Shown here piece by piece: positions 34,371 through 48,149 of a stretch of DNA of 64,000 bases. Position 1 is the first letter of the stretch, and each line of letters opens with the position of its first letter. A program made the position numbers and the translations under genes. The notes under the pieces were generated by a model. It saw only the letters and a program-made list of their open reading frames with translations, ran no database searches and had not been told where the DNA came from. The stretch is from Pseudopyrenochaeta lycopersici. Its lineage: Eukaryota; Ascomycota; Dothideomycetes; Pleosporales; Pseudopyrenochaetaceae. Where the stretch lies: the NCBI GenBank assembly GCA_003313425.1, contig NHZP01000021.1, positions 1 through 64,000 on the forward strand, written 5' to 3'.

Positions 34371-35222
34371 TTATTACTACTAGGACTTATATTTCTACTA
34401 TTTCTACTATTTCTACTATTTCTACTATTTCTACTATTTCTACTATTTCTACTATTTCTACTATTTCTACTATTTCTACTATTTCTACTATTTCTACTAT
34501 TTCTACTATTTCTACTATTTCTACTATTTCTACTATTTCTACTATTTCTACTATTTCTACTATTTCTACTATTTCTACTATTTCTACTATTTCTACTATT
34601 TCTACTATTTCTACTATTTCTACTATTTCTACTATTTCTACTATTTCTACTATTTCTACTATTTCTACTACTATTTCTACTAGTATTAGAACTTAAATTA
34701 GTACTAGTATTAAAACTAGTTATACTAGTAGTACTTTTATCTTCTATATTAAAATCTTCTTCTATTTCTTCTTCTTCTTCTTCTATATTTATCCTTTCTT
34801 TTTCTTTTTCTTTTCCTTTCTTTTATTTATTATTATAATTACTAATTATATTATCTTTAAAAAATAAATTATTATTTATAATTTCTTCTTTATCTACTAT
34901 ACTATTTAATTCCTTTAATATAATTAATTTTTTAATAGTACTAGATAAGAATCTATTTCTAGATTTAGTTACTATATTAGCTGTTTTAGAAAAAGTAGAT
35001 TTACTAGGATTAGAAGTAGCTAATATAGCTAAATAGTCTTTAGCTATTTTATATATTATAGGAAATCTATCTTTATTAGTATTATAGTAGTTTTCTAGAG
35101 TTATATTCTTAGTTATTCTAGGTTCTTTTAAATATAGTTCTACTTCGTTCTCTATACAGTTACTATTAATAGATTTATTAGGTAATATAAATATTTTATT
35201 ATTACTATTATAGTAAGTTATC
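34371..35222 (-). pseudogene. hAT transposase C-terminal fragment (hAT-I copy 2)
   Basis: It holds the same dimerisation region as copy 1 (IAKDYLAILATS, STFSKTANIVT). The C-terminal tail is dominated by about 31 Ser-Arg-Asn repeats, against four in copy 1. One in-frame TAA is shared by both copies. Confidence 0.72.
34391..34682. repeat. 9-bp minisatellite encoding Ser-Arg-Asn repeats
   Basis: About 31 units of TTTCTACTA (AGTAGAAAT... on the coding strand), almost perfect, with one CTA insertion near 34671. The unit length keeps the transposase frame open. Confidence 0.95.
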
Positions 35223-35261
35223 GATTTATATATATATATAACTATTACTAATTATATGTAG

Positions 35262-35539
35262 ATATAATTAAAAGCTTTATAAATAAGCTTATAATTACTT
35301 CTAAAGAAGTAGATAATATAAAAGCTAAACTAGCTATTAAAGAGAATTATTTTACTTTAAAAGAGGAGTTTATTAAAGAAGATTTCTATTTTTTAAATAA
35401 TTTAAATCTTTATAATAAAGAGTTTTATACTCTAGAAGAGATTAAATTAAGTAGAAACTTTTATAATTTATACGAAGATTTTATAGCTTCTAATTTAGAA
35501 GCTATAGATTTCTTAAATTCTTTAGGTAGTTTAGATTAG
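35262..35539 (+). pseudogene. Last exon of the hAT accessory gene (hAT-I copy 2)
   Basis: Same length (278 nt) and phase as in copy 1, still stop-free to its TAG at 35537-35539. The acceptor context is ATATGTAG. It differs from copy 1 by only a few bases. Confidence 0.7.
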
Positions 35540-36075
35540 CTAGTTTTTTATTTAATATATATTTTTTTAGTAAGACTATATTATATTTTCTAATTCCTAT
35601 TATTTCTAAATTTCTAGAATATTATATATAATAATATAGATAGAAAGAGTAGTTTATAAATCTATAGTTAAAATTTTATATTTAATAAGTTTAATTTACT
35701 ATATATAGTTATAATATAAAAATATTATAAGCTTTAGATATAGAACTATAAAAATATAGAGTTTCTATTTTTAGAATTTTACTAATTACTAAATAGTAAC
35801 TTAGTAATTACTAATTAGTAATTACTATTACTAAAGAGCTTTTACTACTTAGTAATAGTAATTACTATTACTTAGTAAATATGCAACCCTGCTCTACAGT
35901 ATAGTAATAGTAATACTGATTATTCTTAAACCCTTAGTACTCTTTACAGAAGCGCCCTCTTACTGTCTTAGTATTAAAACCCCTTCTATCTAGTCCCTTA
36001 CTCTATCCCGGAGAACTAACCTTGCAATCTTATTAGTTATCCTTACTGATAGCTCTTAAGATTCTTCACAGTTAT

Positions 36076-36358
36076 TAGGTAATAATAATAAGTAAAAGAG
36101 GAAAATTACTTATAAATAAATAAAAAAAAGTATATATAATATCTCTACTTTTATAGTATAATAATATAACGCTACTTATATAAGTATAAAGTTAAGGTTA
36201 AACTATATATAAAGAAGTAATATAGTTATTTAAAGAGAAAGAGGGTATTATAATAGGCTACGCTCTTTAAGTAAGAGAGGCTTTACTACTATTATATAGG
36301 GAGCGAACTTCTTAATCTCTTCTACCTTCTTTTCTTATAAGCTTATATAAGTTAGTAG
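36076..36358. other. AT-rich spacer between Gypsy-C and hAT-II
   Basis: RIP-altered sequence. A plus-strand frame with a GKITYKQIKKSIY-like helix-turn-helix look (about 36110-36150) may be the N-terminal part of the Tc1/mariner gene that hAT-II interrupted, but this is weak. Confidence 0.3.
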
Positions 36359-36624
36359 CAGTGATGGGCGAAATTAGTAAAATTAGTAAATTAGTAATTA
36401 GTAATTAGTAATTTAGTAATTTAGTAATTACTAATTTATTAAAAGTTAAATAATATTATATAAAACTATTATAAACTTATAGATAAATACTAGTAAGTAG
36501 TAAGTAAGACACTAGTAATAGTTAGTATATAAGATAAGTAAGTTTTTTAAAAGATTTTATATTTTCTATCTACCTATCTATCTAATATCTATATATCTAT
36601 ATTAAAATTAAAGCTATATTTAGT

Positions 36625-39121
<2,497 letters not shown>

Positions 39122-39352
39122 TGTAACAAAGTATCGTGAATCTAAATCTTAGTGTTACAGCATAGTTGCGCTAGACCTCTTCTAGGGCTAGCGCGCACTG
39201 TGACGGACCTGCTTAAAACCTGCGCTAGCTGCGCAGAGCAGGGACGACAAGTATTATTCTCTCCTATAGCTAAGTAACAGTAATACAGAACTATCCCTTT
39301 ACTATTATCTGTAGTGTAAAGTAAGTACTATTACCTAAAACTATACGTTATA
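39122..39352 (+). repeat. 5' LTR of Gypsy-E
   Basis: 231 bp. It differs from the 3' LTR mainly by C/T and G/A transitions, with both copies altered at different sites. Confidence 0.88.
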
Positions 39353-39379
39353 TAATAATACTTCTCTGTATAATAGTCT

Positions 39380-40560
39380 AGGGATAGTTCCCCCTACGCG
39401 ATCTAGTAAATAGGCCGCCTCTGCTAGCAAGACGCCCGACCCTCCTATTAAAGTCAACCTGCAGGTAGACGAAGAACTACTAACCCTTAGCGCGAGCACA
39501 CCTTTAACTCTTAAGGAGCGCATCCTAGCCGCTAAAAAGAGACGCGATAAGCTCTAAGCGCTTCTACGCCTACGCGTAATTAAGGAGGAAATTACACAGC
39601 TAGAAAGTATTAAACGCAACCTTACCCTTACCCTAGCCCTATTAGTAGATAGAACTCCTAAAGTTTAAGTTACAGAGGCGCGCAAGAGGAGCGCACCTAA
39701 CGCGTCCCCGCCTCTACACGCAAAACGCACGCTTAAACCCTAGGATCTATCTAAATACTAAAGAAGGAACTTAAAGGAATATTGTAAGTTTTTTTGCTTA
39801 TGCGAAGTAGCATTTTAACTCTTACTATAGGAATTTTGTCTTAATAATAATAAAGTTATCTAGGCTATGCAGTACCTAGGAGGAGACCTAAGAGACCTTT
39901 AGTACACGCACTATAAGCGTGCATTTAAAATAAATAGAATAACGCCTACCTAGGAATACTTTAAGCAGTATATACTTAACTTACTGTCTAACCTAATTAA
40001 TTACAGCCTTAAAGCGGCTACAGCGCACGCTTAGGCTATACAGTAGAAAGACTAGACTGTTTAGTCCTTTATAACCTACCTTAATATTATTAAAGATTAA
40101 CTTACGCCCTATACTAAGGCGCAGAGAGTTTAGTATCTCTTCTTAAAGTTAAGGCCTAAATTATAGAGGGCTATTACTAACTACTACTAGATTCCTGCAA
40201 CTAGGGAGGATTTAATAGCATTAGGCTCTACACTTAAGCAGAACCTGCGCTAAGCTATACTAACGTAAGACTAGCACACGCGCAACATATCTAAAGGAAA
40301 ATCCTAGGAAAGCACTCTAAAATATAAATTAAATAAGCCTTTCCGTAGACTATAGGATAAAAGCAAGGTTACCTGCTTTAACTATAAGAAGGTTAGATAC
40401 TACGCTAATAAGTGCTAAAGTAGTAATCTAAACTACCTTCTAGTACGCATTAACTAGACAGGAAAAGGTTAAGCCTTACTAGCAATCTAGGAATAGTAAG
40501 GCGCATACTTATTAATATTTTACTAGGTATAAAGCGCAAGTGCAGCGCAGCCGCAGAGAC
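39380..40560 (+). pseudogene. gag: Gypsy-E gag
   Basis: The frame gives a basic N-terminal part (KRSASNASPPLHAKRTLKP at about 39700), a capsid-like stretch (AMQYLGGDLRDL, EYFKQYILNLLSNLINYSLKA), and a degenerate zinc knuckle near 40371-40430 (CFNYKKVRYYANKC). Start not determined. RIP stops. Confidence 0.6.
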
Positions 40561-43500
40561 AGGCCCTAAGAAGGAACTCCAAGTTATCCTTAACCCCTAA
40601 GCTAACGTCAGCTTAATTAGTTAGAAGCTAGCTATTAAGATAGGACTACTACTACTTAAAGGAGCAGAGCTCCTAAGGCTAGGTTAGATTGGTGCCTAGC
40701 GTTAGAACACCTATATAGTATATAAGCTTTGGGTACACTTAACAGATAACAACAGCGTTAATTGCCAAGCCTAGGTTACAGCGTACAGAGTAGATAAGGA
40801 GGGCGTTCCTCTTCTACTTAGCAACCCCTTTTTATAACAGCAGAATATTTATATTAACTATAGCTCTTAAACATAGCGTTAGGGATATACCTTAGCTAAT
40901 ATTAAGCTTGTTACTACTACAGAACTTTATAAAGATATAGAGTAAACTGGCTCTAACGCATACTTTCTAGGAGTACTACAGGTTACGGGTAAAGGTTTAG
41001 AGTGTAATACTTATATCTTTAGAGCGCGTGTCGCGCTAGAAGCGCGTATCCCTAACACATTAGCTAACTACAGCGATGTATTTAATAATAAAAAGGTAGA
41101 AGCCCCGCTAAATTTTAAAACTTCTAACTATACTATCCTACTTATAGCTAATAAAGAACCTCTATATAGTCTACTATACAACCTCTCCGCGTATAAGCTT
41201 AAGGTACTCCGCAACTATATAGAGGACGTGCTACGTAAAGGCTAGATTTAGCATAGTATAAGTCCCGCAAGAGCCCCTATACTATTTATCCCTAAAAAGG
41301 ATAGAAAGCTTCGCCTCTATATTAACTATTAAGGATTAAACGCTATTATAATTAAGGATTATTACCTGCTTCTATTAATTAGAGAGACCCTAGATCGCCT
41401 GTTAGGCGTACGTTATTATACTACCTTAGATCTTCGTAATACGTACTACCGCCTAAGAATTTAATTAGGAGACGAGTAGAAAACTACCTTTTGAACTTGA
41501 TATAGCTACTTTAAGTACTTAGTTATACTATTTGGGCTAACTAACGCCCTAGTAAGCTTTTAAGCATATATTAATAAGGCGCTTAGCGAATATTTAGACT
41601 ATATTTACGTAGTTTACCTTAATAATATACTTATCTATACCTACAGCGAGGATATTATAATACACTAGCGCGTAGTGCGCTCTGTACTTAAAGCCTTATG
41701 AAAGGCAGAGCTCTTTGCTAACCTTAAAAAGTGTACCTTTATATTAAGTAAGGTCTACTTCTTTAGGTTTATTATTATAACGCGCAGAATCTGCGCAGAT
41801 CTAGCGCGCGTTAAGACTATTACTTAATAGCTACAGCCTATAAATATTAAAGAACTCTAGTCCTTTCTTAGGTTTACTAACTTTTATTAACGTTTTATTA
41901 AAGGATACGCCTAAGAAATAGCTCCTCTTACTAATTTACTTAAGGGTAATTAGGATTTTTATTAGAATAATACCGCGAATGCGTTATTTAGGAAGCTTAA
42001 AGAGCGCTTTTTAAGTGCGCTAATCCTGCGCTACTTTAACCCCGCTCTCGCGATACGCGTAGAGATAGATACGTCTACTTTCGCTATCTTAGGCATTCTG
42101 TTACAGTTGTTTAAAGATAAAAAATAGTATCTAATTACTTTTATATTAAGGAAGCTTTAGAGCGCTAAGCTAAATTATAAAATATATAATTTAGAGCTCT
42201 TAGTAATTATATACAGCTTTAAGCAGTAGCAGTATTACCTTTAAGGTACGCAGTATACTATACAGGTCCTTAGTAACTATAATAACCTGCGCTCTATACG
42301 CGCAGTATAGAAGTTAAACCTGCGTTAAGTATATTAGGCGATCTATCTAGGAGCTTTTAATTTTAAGGTAAAGCACTGCTTAGGGAAAATAAACCCTGCG
42401 GACAGCTCTTTATAAAGGGTAGATTACGTATAGGAGAACCTGTTACTAACCTAGTTGTTGCCTACCTTACAGAATAAACTACTAGTAAGAGTAGAGTATA
42501 GTAGAGTAAGAGGATCTACAGCCGGGCTTAGCTTAGTAGGCGCGTGTAAAACGCACGTTGCTATAGTTTGCAGAACTATAAAGGTCCCTACTACTGGCGC
42601 TATGGAATGCATGCTATGCGTGCTACGCTTACTAGCTAGGGTATTAGTTAGTAGCGAACCTGCGATAGTAGAGTCTGAAATGTGGATAGAGACCCTGTAC
42701 CAACTGCAGTAAAGGGACGCCTTTACCTAGCAGCAGATTACAGACTCTACGCGCGTGGAACGCACTTAAAGCAGCAGAAGGGCGCCCGTTTAGCGTCTTA
42801 ATAAAAGAAAAGTCCTAAGATATAATAGCAGAATATATATTCTAGAAGAACTAGCTATTAAGTAAGAGATTTTGTTCTAGAACTATAATACGCGCATAGC
42901 AGGCTACTTTAGCGCACGTAGAACGCTTAAGCTAATTAGAAGGCTATACTATTAGCTAACGCTTAGTTATAATATTTAGGAGTACGTAAGAACATATACT
43001 GTTTACTAAAGGAGTAAAGCTCTAAGGTATAGTTAATATAGAAAGCTAGCACCTCTACTAGTTCCTAGGGATATATTTAAGGAAGTTATACTAGACTTTA
43101 TTTCTAGGTTACCCCTAGCGAAGGATAGTTTAGGTTGCGTATTTAATGCGATCCTCGTAATCGTTAATTACTTCTTAAAGATAGCGCTCTATATACCCGC
43201 TTTAAAGATATAGGACGCAAAATAGTTTATAAAAGCTTACTTTAACTATATAATTTTGAAGTTTAGGGTATAGAAAGGTATTATATTAGACAGAGGCCCT
43301 GTCTTTACCTCCAACTTTTAGGCGGAGATCTGCTACTAACTACAGGTAAAGCGTAAGCTGAGCACAGCTTTCTATCTATAGACAGATAGGCAAACAGAAC
43401 GCTAGAATTAAACGCTTGAATAGTACCTTCAAGTCTTTGCATCAGCAGCTTAGGACAACTAAGTTAAGCTTTTAAGTACAGCTTAATTTGCGTACAATAA

Positions 43501-44150
43501 TTCAGTCTATAAGTTAATAAAATTAACTCTTTTCTATACTATATATAGTAAGCACCTACTAGTTACTTTACCTCCTAAGGATAGCAGGCTAGAGGGGGAG
43601 ATGCCTAATACAATAGACAGAGTTAAGCGCATACACAACGCAAGGACCGCGCTCGTAGAACACCTATAAAAAGCATAAGAGTATTAAAGCTAATATTATA
43701 ATAAAAAGCATAAGGATAAAGCATTCTGCTAAGGAGATCTTATATTACTTAGCACTAAGTATATTAACTTAACCTACTAACTAAATAAAAAGCTATCTAG
43801 TAAGTTTATTAGACCCTTTAGAGTATAAGAAGTAGTTAGAACGCAGGTATATTACTTAATTCTACTACCTTACTACCGTATTTATAACATATTCTATATC
43901 TTACTCCTTAAACGCTAGAAATCCTAGCAGGAAGAAGAGGAAAACACCTAGCTACCTAATATTACTCCTAAAGGAGAGGAAGTCTAGGAAGTTAAAAAGA
44001 TCCTAGGCAAACGTACAAAGAAGGGCTAACTATAGTACTAGCTAAGGTAGAAAGGTTATAATAAGACCTAGGATACCTAGACTCTAGTATTAGATTTTAA
44101 AAACATAGATAACCTAGTTTAAGAGTTTAAATAAGAGGGAAGAGCTACGC
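40561..44150 (+). pseudogene. pol: Gypsy-E pol: RT, RNase H, integrase, chromodomain-like tail
   Basis: RT is at about 41090-41900: IPKKDRKLRLYINY, RYYTTLDLRN, and the active site YLNNILIYT near 41615 (YLDD expected). RNase H is at about 42050-42420. The integrase zinc-binding and core region is at 42800-43700, with an IVLDRG-like block near 43280 and DRQTER-like sequence near 43385. A chromodomain-like tail is at about 43960-44110 (VKKILGKR start). Stops are mostly TAG. Confidence 0.7.
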
Positions 44151-44299
44151 GCTTAAGAAAGAGAAAAGAAGTATAAGCTACGCAACTAAAGCACTAAAGA
44201 GAAGCAAGTCTAGGAAAGAAAAGTAGAACTTATTATTATAGCCTTAGGCTTATAGGTATCTATAGAAAGTAAAAGAAAAACCCTAAAAAATACTGAAAC

Positions 44300-45400
44300 T
44301 ACCTAACCCTTGCTACTCGCGCCGCACCTAATCTCTTTCCTAGCCTTACCTGCGCTCTAAGCGCTACTAGCACCCCCTACTTATTATTATTACTATTATC
44401 CTTACTACTACTACTACTACTATTCTAAAGCTAAGTAACCTGCCTCTAACCCCCTCTTCTATCGCTACTCTTGCTGTCGCTACTGTCTAAGTTACTATTA
44501 GCGTTATTCTGTAAAGATATTAGCTTGCGCCCTAGATGTAAGTAACCTATCTATATACTATACGAGCCGCGTGGCCTACAAGCTGCTCTAGAGCAGCAGC
44601 GATCCTGCGTTATTTAACTAGGATTAGCCCTAGGAATTAGGGCGAGGTAGTAGGTACTTAGGTAGCTACACCTATAAGTATGCTAGTATAGGCAGCGTGG
44701 CGGCGGTAGCTAGCGAGCTCTAGATTAAATTAGCGCTAGCAACGCGTAAGCTTAACGCCAGCTGTAATAACCGCGGCATTAGTTTAAGGGGTGGCAGCAG
44801 CAGTAACCGCTGTATCGTATTAGTTACAGAGAACGTACAAGTAGTTTAAGCGAGCATTAAGCTTACAGGGGACCTGTGTTTATTAACAATAACGCGCCTA
44901 GAGCGAGCTATAGGTTAAAGACTTATAGGAGTACAGGCACTATAATTACTACAGACATAGTAGTTACAGCACTTATAGTCCAGGTTATTGCAGTTCTTTT
45001 TCTGCTTAGTAATATTTTACGCGCAGTGTAGGCACGTTGTAACTGTCGCGTCTTAGTCAGCACGCTTATTAGCTGTAGCCTACACGAAGGGCCTAGCACC
45101 GCGAAGGTGCGACTTCTTAATATACTTTAGATTTAGGTAATAGACTATAGTATTAAGCGAGTTGTATACGTTGCGTATGCGATTCAATAGTGTTATTATG
45201 ATAGGGCAAAGGAGCAGCGCGATATTATAATAATACTAGAAAACTCTGCTATTATAAAGTAGGTCTGCACCTCGTTGCTAGGGAATAAAAGTCTTAATCA
45301 CCTTAACTTTGCCAGAGGCAGGAGCGTAAACATAGAGCGCTTATAACATATAATAATAAAGCGCATAGGACGCGTCTAGGACGCGCGATTAAAACACACA
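44300..45400 (-). pseudogene. Possible antisense ORF of Gypsy-E with a cysteine-rich cluster
   Basis: Opposite strand, between the pol end and the 3' LTR. Near 45060-44930 the frame reads VTTCLHCA, then KKNCNN, DYKCCNYYVCSNYSACTPI, which is rich in paired cysteines. No convincing coiled coil was traced afterwards. Placement matches the antisense ORFs of Gypsy-B and Gypsy-C. The polypurine tract of Gypsy-E (AGAGGGGAAGGCTC) is at 45478-45491. Confidence 0.35.
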
Positions 45401-45491
45401 CATAGACACTCTTTTCCTATTTTCTTGCATAGTTTTAGGTTTTTATTAAGGCTATTAATGCTGTTAGGACGCTAGCTAGAGGGGAAGGCTC

Positions 45492-45722
45492 TGTAATAAA
45501 GTATTATAAATCTGAATCTTAGTATTACAGTATAGTTGCGCTAGACCTCTTCTAGGGCTAGCGCGCACTGTAACGGACCTGCTTAAAACCTGCGCTGGCT
45601 GCGCGGAGTAGGGACGACAAGTATTATTCTCTCCCATAGCTGAGTGACAGCAATACAGAACCATCCCTTCACTATTATCTGTGGTGTGAAGCAAGTACTA
45701 TTGCCTGAAACCATACGTTACA
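45492..45722 (+). repeat. 3' LTR of Gypsy-E
   Basis: 231 bp, ending GTTACA, preceded by a polypurine tract at 45478-45491. Confidence 0.9.
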
Positions 45723-45727
45723 TATTT

Positions 45728-45801
45728 GGACTTTGATCTAAAGAAGGTAATATAAAATTAGGGGAATTTAATTCTTCTTTAGAATATCTTTTTTTACTTA
45801 T
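45728..45801 (-). pseudogene. hAT-II transposase N-terminus, separated by Gypsy-E
   Basis: 24 codons plus two bases (after the ATA: SKKRYSKEELNSPNFILPSL) that rejoin in frame with 39121 once Gypsy-E and one TATTT copy are removed. The first codon is ATA at 45799-45801, a G-to-A change from ATG being the simplest reading. Confidence 0.75.
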
Positions 45802-46289
45802 TTTGAATTAGAATAAAAAATTAAGATATAGTAAATACTGTATATTTATATAATACTATATGTTTATATAATACTATATAGTTATAAGCTCCTAGTAGCT
45901 TATTTTAGTTAAAATACTAAGTAGTATACTAAAGGTACTACTACACTTAGAATTAATATTCTTAGTAAAAACTATTAAAGTTAAATTTAAAAGTACCTAT
46001 TATAGCTAATATTAAAATTTTAAAAGAATATAAAACTTAATAGTAGTCTATTTTAAAATATAAAAAAGTAAGCTAGTCCTATTTTAGCCTAGCTTACTGT
46101 AATTTTTCTAAAAAATAACAAATTTCTAAAAAGTTTAAAATCTTTATAGTACCTAACTTAGTTTCTAGAATTTTAAGAGTTCTTAGAGCTTCTATATATC
46201 TATTATTTTCTTATAATCACATGTTACTAAGGTACTACTACTCCTCCTATAATTACTGTAAAATATATTTAAGTAATATACTAAAATAA

Positions 46290-46570
46290 AAGAGGTGTAT
46301 TAGTTATTTACTTCTAATAAGCTAAAATAGGGTAGATATATTAATTATTTATTTCTAATAAACTAAATAAAAGAGGGTGTACTAACTCTTTAATTTTAAT
46401 AAGCTAGTAAAAAGAGGGTGTATTAATTATTTATTTCTAATAAACTAAAATAGAGTAGATGTATTAATTATTTATTTCTAATAAACTAAATAAAAGAAGG
46501 TGTACTAACTCTTTAATTTTAATAAGCTAGTAAAAAGAGGGTGTATTAGCTCTTAAATTCTAATAAACTA
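46290..46570. repeat. Higher-order tandem repeat in the hAT-II intergenic region
   Basis: Units of about 55-60 bp alternate between a TGTATTAATTATTTATTTCT type and a TGTACTAACTCTTTAATTTT type, so the larger period is near 170 bp. It lies between the divergent transposase and accessory gene starts. A (CTA)n run of about 17 triplets follows at 46699-46749. Confidence 0.8.
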
Positions 46571-46699
46571 GTACTTTAGTATAATATATAGTTATAATTA
46601 GACTATAACTAGCCTAAAAAGATATAGTTAGAAAAAATAAAGAAGATCTATAAGTAAGTAGCTCTTCTCTCTCTTTTTAAAAAGACTAAGTCTCTGAAA

Positions 46700-46748
<49 letters not shown>

Positions 46749-46805
46749 GAGTCTATTAGCTTTTCTTAAGCTAGATTATTCTATTTATATATATATATAT
46801 ATATT

Positions 46806-47612
46806 ATGGCTTCTACTCCTACTACAAAAAGCTCTATTACTTATAATTTTATTAACTATAGCTGTTTAGTTAGATCTACTAAGTTAGATTCTATACTTAA
46901 GGCTATTATTAATAATATTATTATAGTAAATAATACTAATAGTGAGTATATTATAGAGTATCTAAATACTCTAAGAATTATTTATTATATTAGTCATTTA
47001 GACTACTATAATAAAGAAGAAAAACTAGTATTTTTAAGTAAGTAACTTTAAATAACTTTTATATTACTCTTTTACTAACTATATATTTAGAATATCTAAA
47101 AGAGAATTTTATAGATTTAGATACTTTCTACTTATTTAAGAAGAAAGATAGTAATCTAAATTCTAATCTTCTAGAAATATTAGATAATTTAACAGATTAT
47201 CTAATTAATACTAGTATTTTATTTAAAGACTATAGTAAGTATACTCTTTTAGGTCTACTTTTTATTTTCTAGTTTATATTTTATATTATATACTTATACT
47301 AATATATATATATATATATTAGATTTAGTAAAATATTTTACTAAGAGTACTTATTATAATTATAAAGAAATAAATCTACGAAAAGCATATATTAATAGTA
47401 GTATTTATACTACTTTTTATAAAAAGTATTTTATAAAAAGTGATATATTCTTTTTAGGGAAACTTAATATTTTTAATAACTCCTTTTATACTTTAGAAGA
47501 AAAAGAAGCTTTTAATAATATATATATTAAAGAGAGGGATTTATTTAAAGAGTATTTAGAATCTCCTTTAGGAGAAATAGACTTTTTAAACTCTATTGTA
47601 GATAGTTACTAG
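46806..47612 (+). CDS. hAT-II accessory protein, three exons, function unknown
   Basis: Exons 46806-47037, 47091-47234 and 47323-47612 join to 222 codons including the stop, with no internal stop. Intron 1 (53 nt) has GTAAGT, a CTAAC branch at 47075-47079 and TTTAG. Intron 2 (88 nt) has GTAAGT, an ACTAAT branch near 47298-47303 and ATTAG. The protein starts MASTPTTKSSITYNFINY and is rich in Tyr, Asn, Ile, Lys and Asp/Glu. It shows no signal peptide, membrane span, Cys/His cluster or recognisable catalytic motif. Exon 3 has a homologue with the same splice phase in both hAT-I copies. It is divergent from the transposase and ends about 190 bp from the right terminus. That it survives RIP without a stop, while its neighbours do not, may be chance or recent constraint. 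It could be a transposition cofactor or regulator; this is inference. Confidence 0.65.
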
Positions 47613-48149
47613 CTAAATTAGTTAGTTTAAACCTTTTAATTCTATATAATATACTTTATATAGTAGTATTATACTATCTAAGGTAGATAAATCTTAATAG
47701 AAATACGTAGTTCCTTCTAAATATATATTTTTATATTCTTATTTACTAATTAGTAATTACTAAAAAAATTAGTAATTACTAGTAAGTACCCATCACTGGT
47801 TAGTAGCTAGAGGAGTACGGCTCTCTCTACTTATATAAATATATATATATATCCTCTAAGGATACCTGTAACCTCTTCTCTATCTTTCTCCTTCTGTAGT
47901 ATAGGACAAACGCACACTCGTTAGCTAGGCCTCTTCGCCCATAACATATAAAAGTAAGTATTTTATAATTTATAAGAGAAATAAAAGATAATAATACTTT
48001 AAACTTATAGCTATAGTAAGAAAGTAGTATAAATAATATAAAGTTTAATATAGCTAAATAAACGTAGGCGTATATAAAAGAGCTTTCTAGTTATAATAGA
48101 GCGTAATCTTAATACTCTAGATTATAGATACTCTACTAAAAGTTATATT

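Larger units (their letters stand above)
33857..35891. mobile_element. hAT-I copy 2, internally deleted hAT element
   Basis: Termini CAGGGATGCAC and GCAACCCTG, flanked by CTCTACAG (33849-33856 and 35892-35899). Its internal structure is that of copy 1, so the deletion predates at least one transposition. It is 335 bp longer, mostly through expansion of a 9-bp repeat and extra subterminal TTAGTAATTACTAA units. Confidence 0.92.
14123..36070 (+). mobile_element. Gypsy-C: complete Ty3/Gypsy retrotransposon expanded by nested insertions
   Basis: LTRs start TGTTAGGATC and end TTCTTTACA or TTCTTCACA. A 5-bp duplication GTTAT flanks the whole (14118-14122 and 36071-36075). After removal of the solo LTR, Gypsy-D and hAT-I insertions with one TSD copy each, the element is about 7 kb. 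The order gag, protease, RT, RNase H, integrase, chromodomain is preserved on the plus strand. All frames carry RIP stops. Confidence 0.92.
33634..36070 (+). repeat. 3' LTR of Gypsy-C, split by hAT-I copy 2
   Basis: The two parts are 33634-33856 and 35900-36070. Without the hAT-I insertion and one duplication copy it is 394 bp, 31 bp longer than the 5' LTR because of a GC-rich, GCTCGC/GCGAGC-type expansion near 33752-33785. Confidence 0.88.
39122..45722 (+). mobile_element. Gypsy-E: complete 6.6-kb Ty3/Gypsy retrotransposon in the hAT-II transposase gene
   Basis: Two 231-bp LTRs start TGTAACAAAG or TGTAATAAAG and end GTTATA or GTTACA. They are flanked by TATTT (39117-39121 and 45723-45727). 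The order on the plus strand is gag, RT, RNase H, integrase, chromodomain-like. Many CpG-rich words survive (CGCGCAG, GCGCGC), while CpA is almost absent. All frames are broken by TAG/TAA. Confidence 0.92.

Noticed and set aside
39341..39523. Minus-strand ORF of 60 codons at the start of Gypsy-E
   Set aside because: It is antisense to gag and partly in the LTR, with no support from position or composition.
42455..42712. Plus-strand ORF of 85 codons in Gypsy-E
   Set aside because: It is not in frame with the recognisable RNase H and integrase motifs; probably chance openness in CpG-rich sequence.
45476..45694. Minus-strand ORF of 72 codons
   Set aside because: It falls in the Gypsy-E 3' LTR and has no motif.
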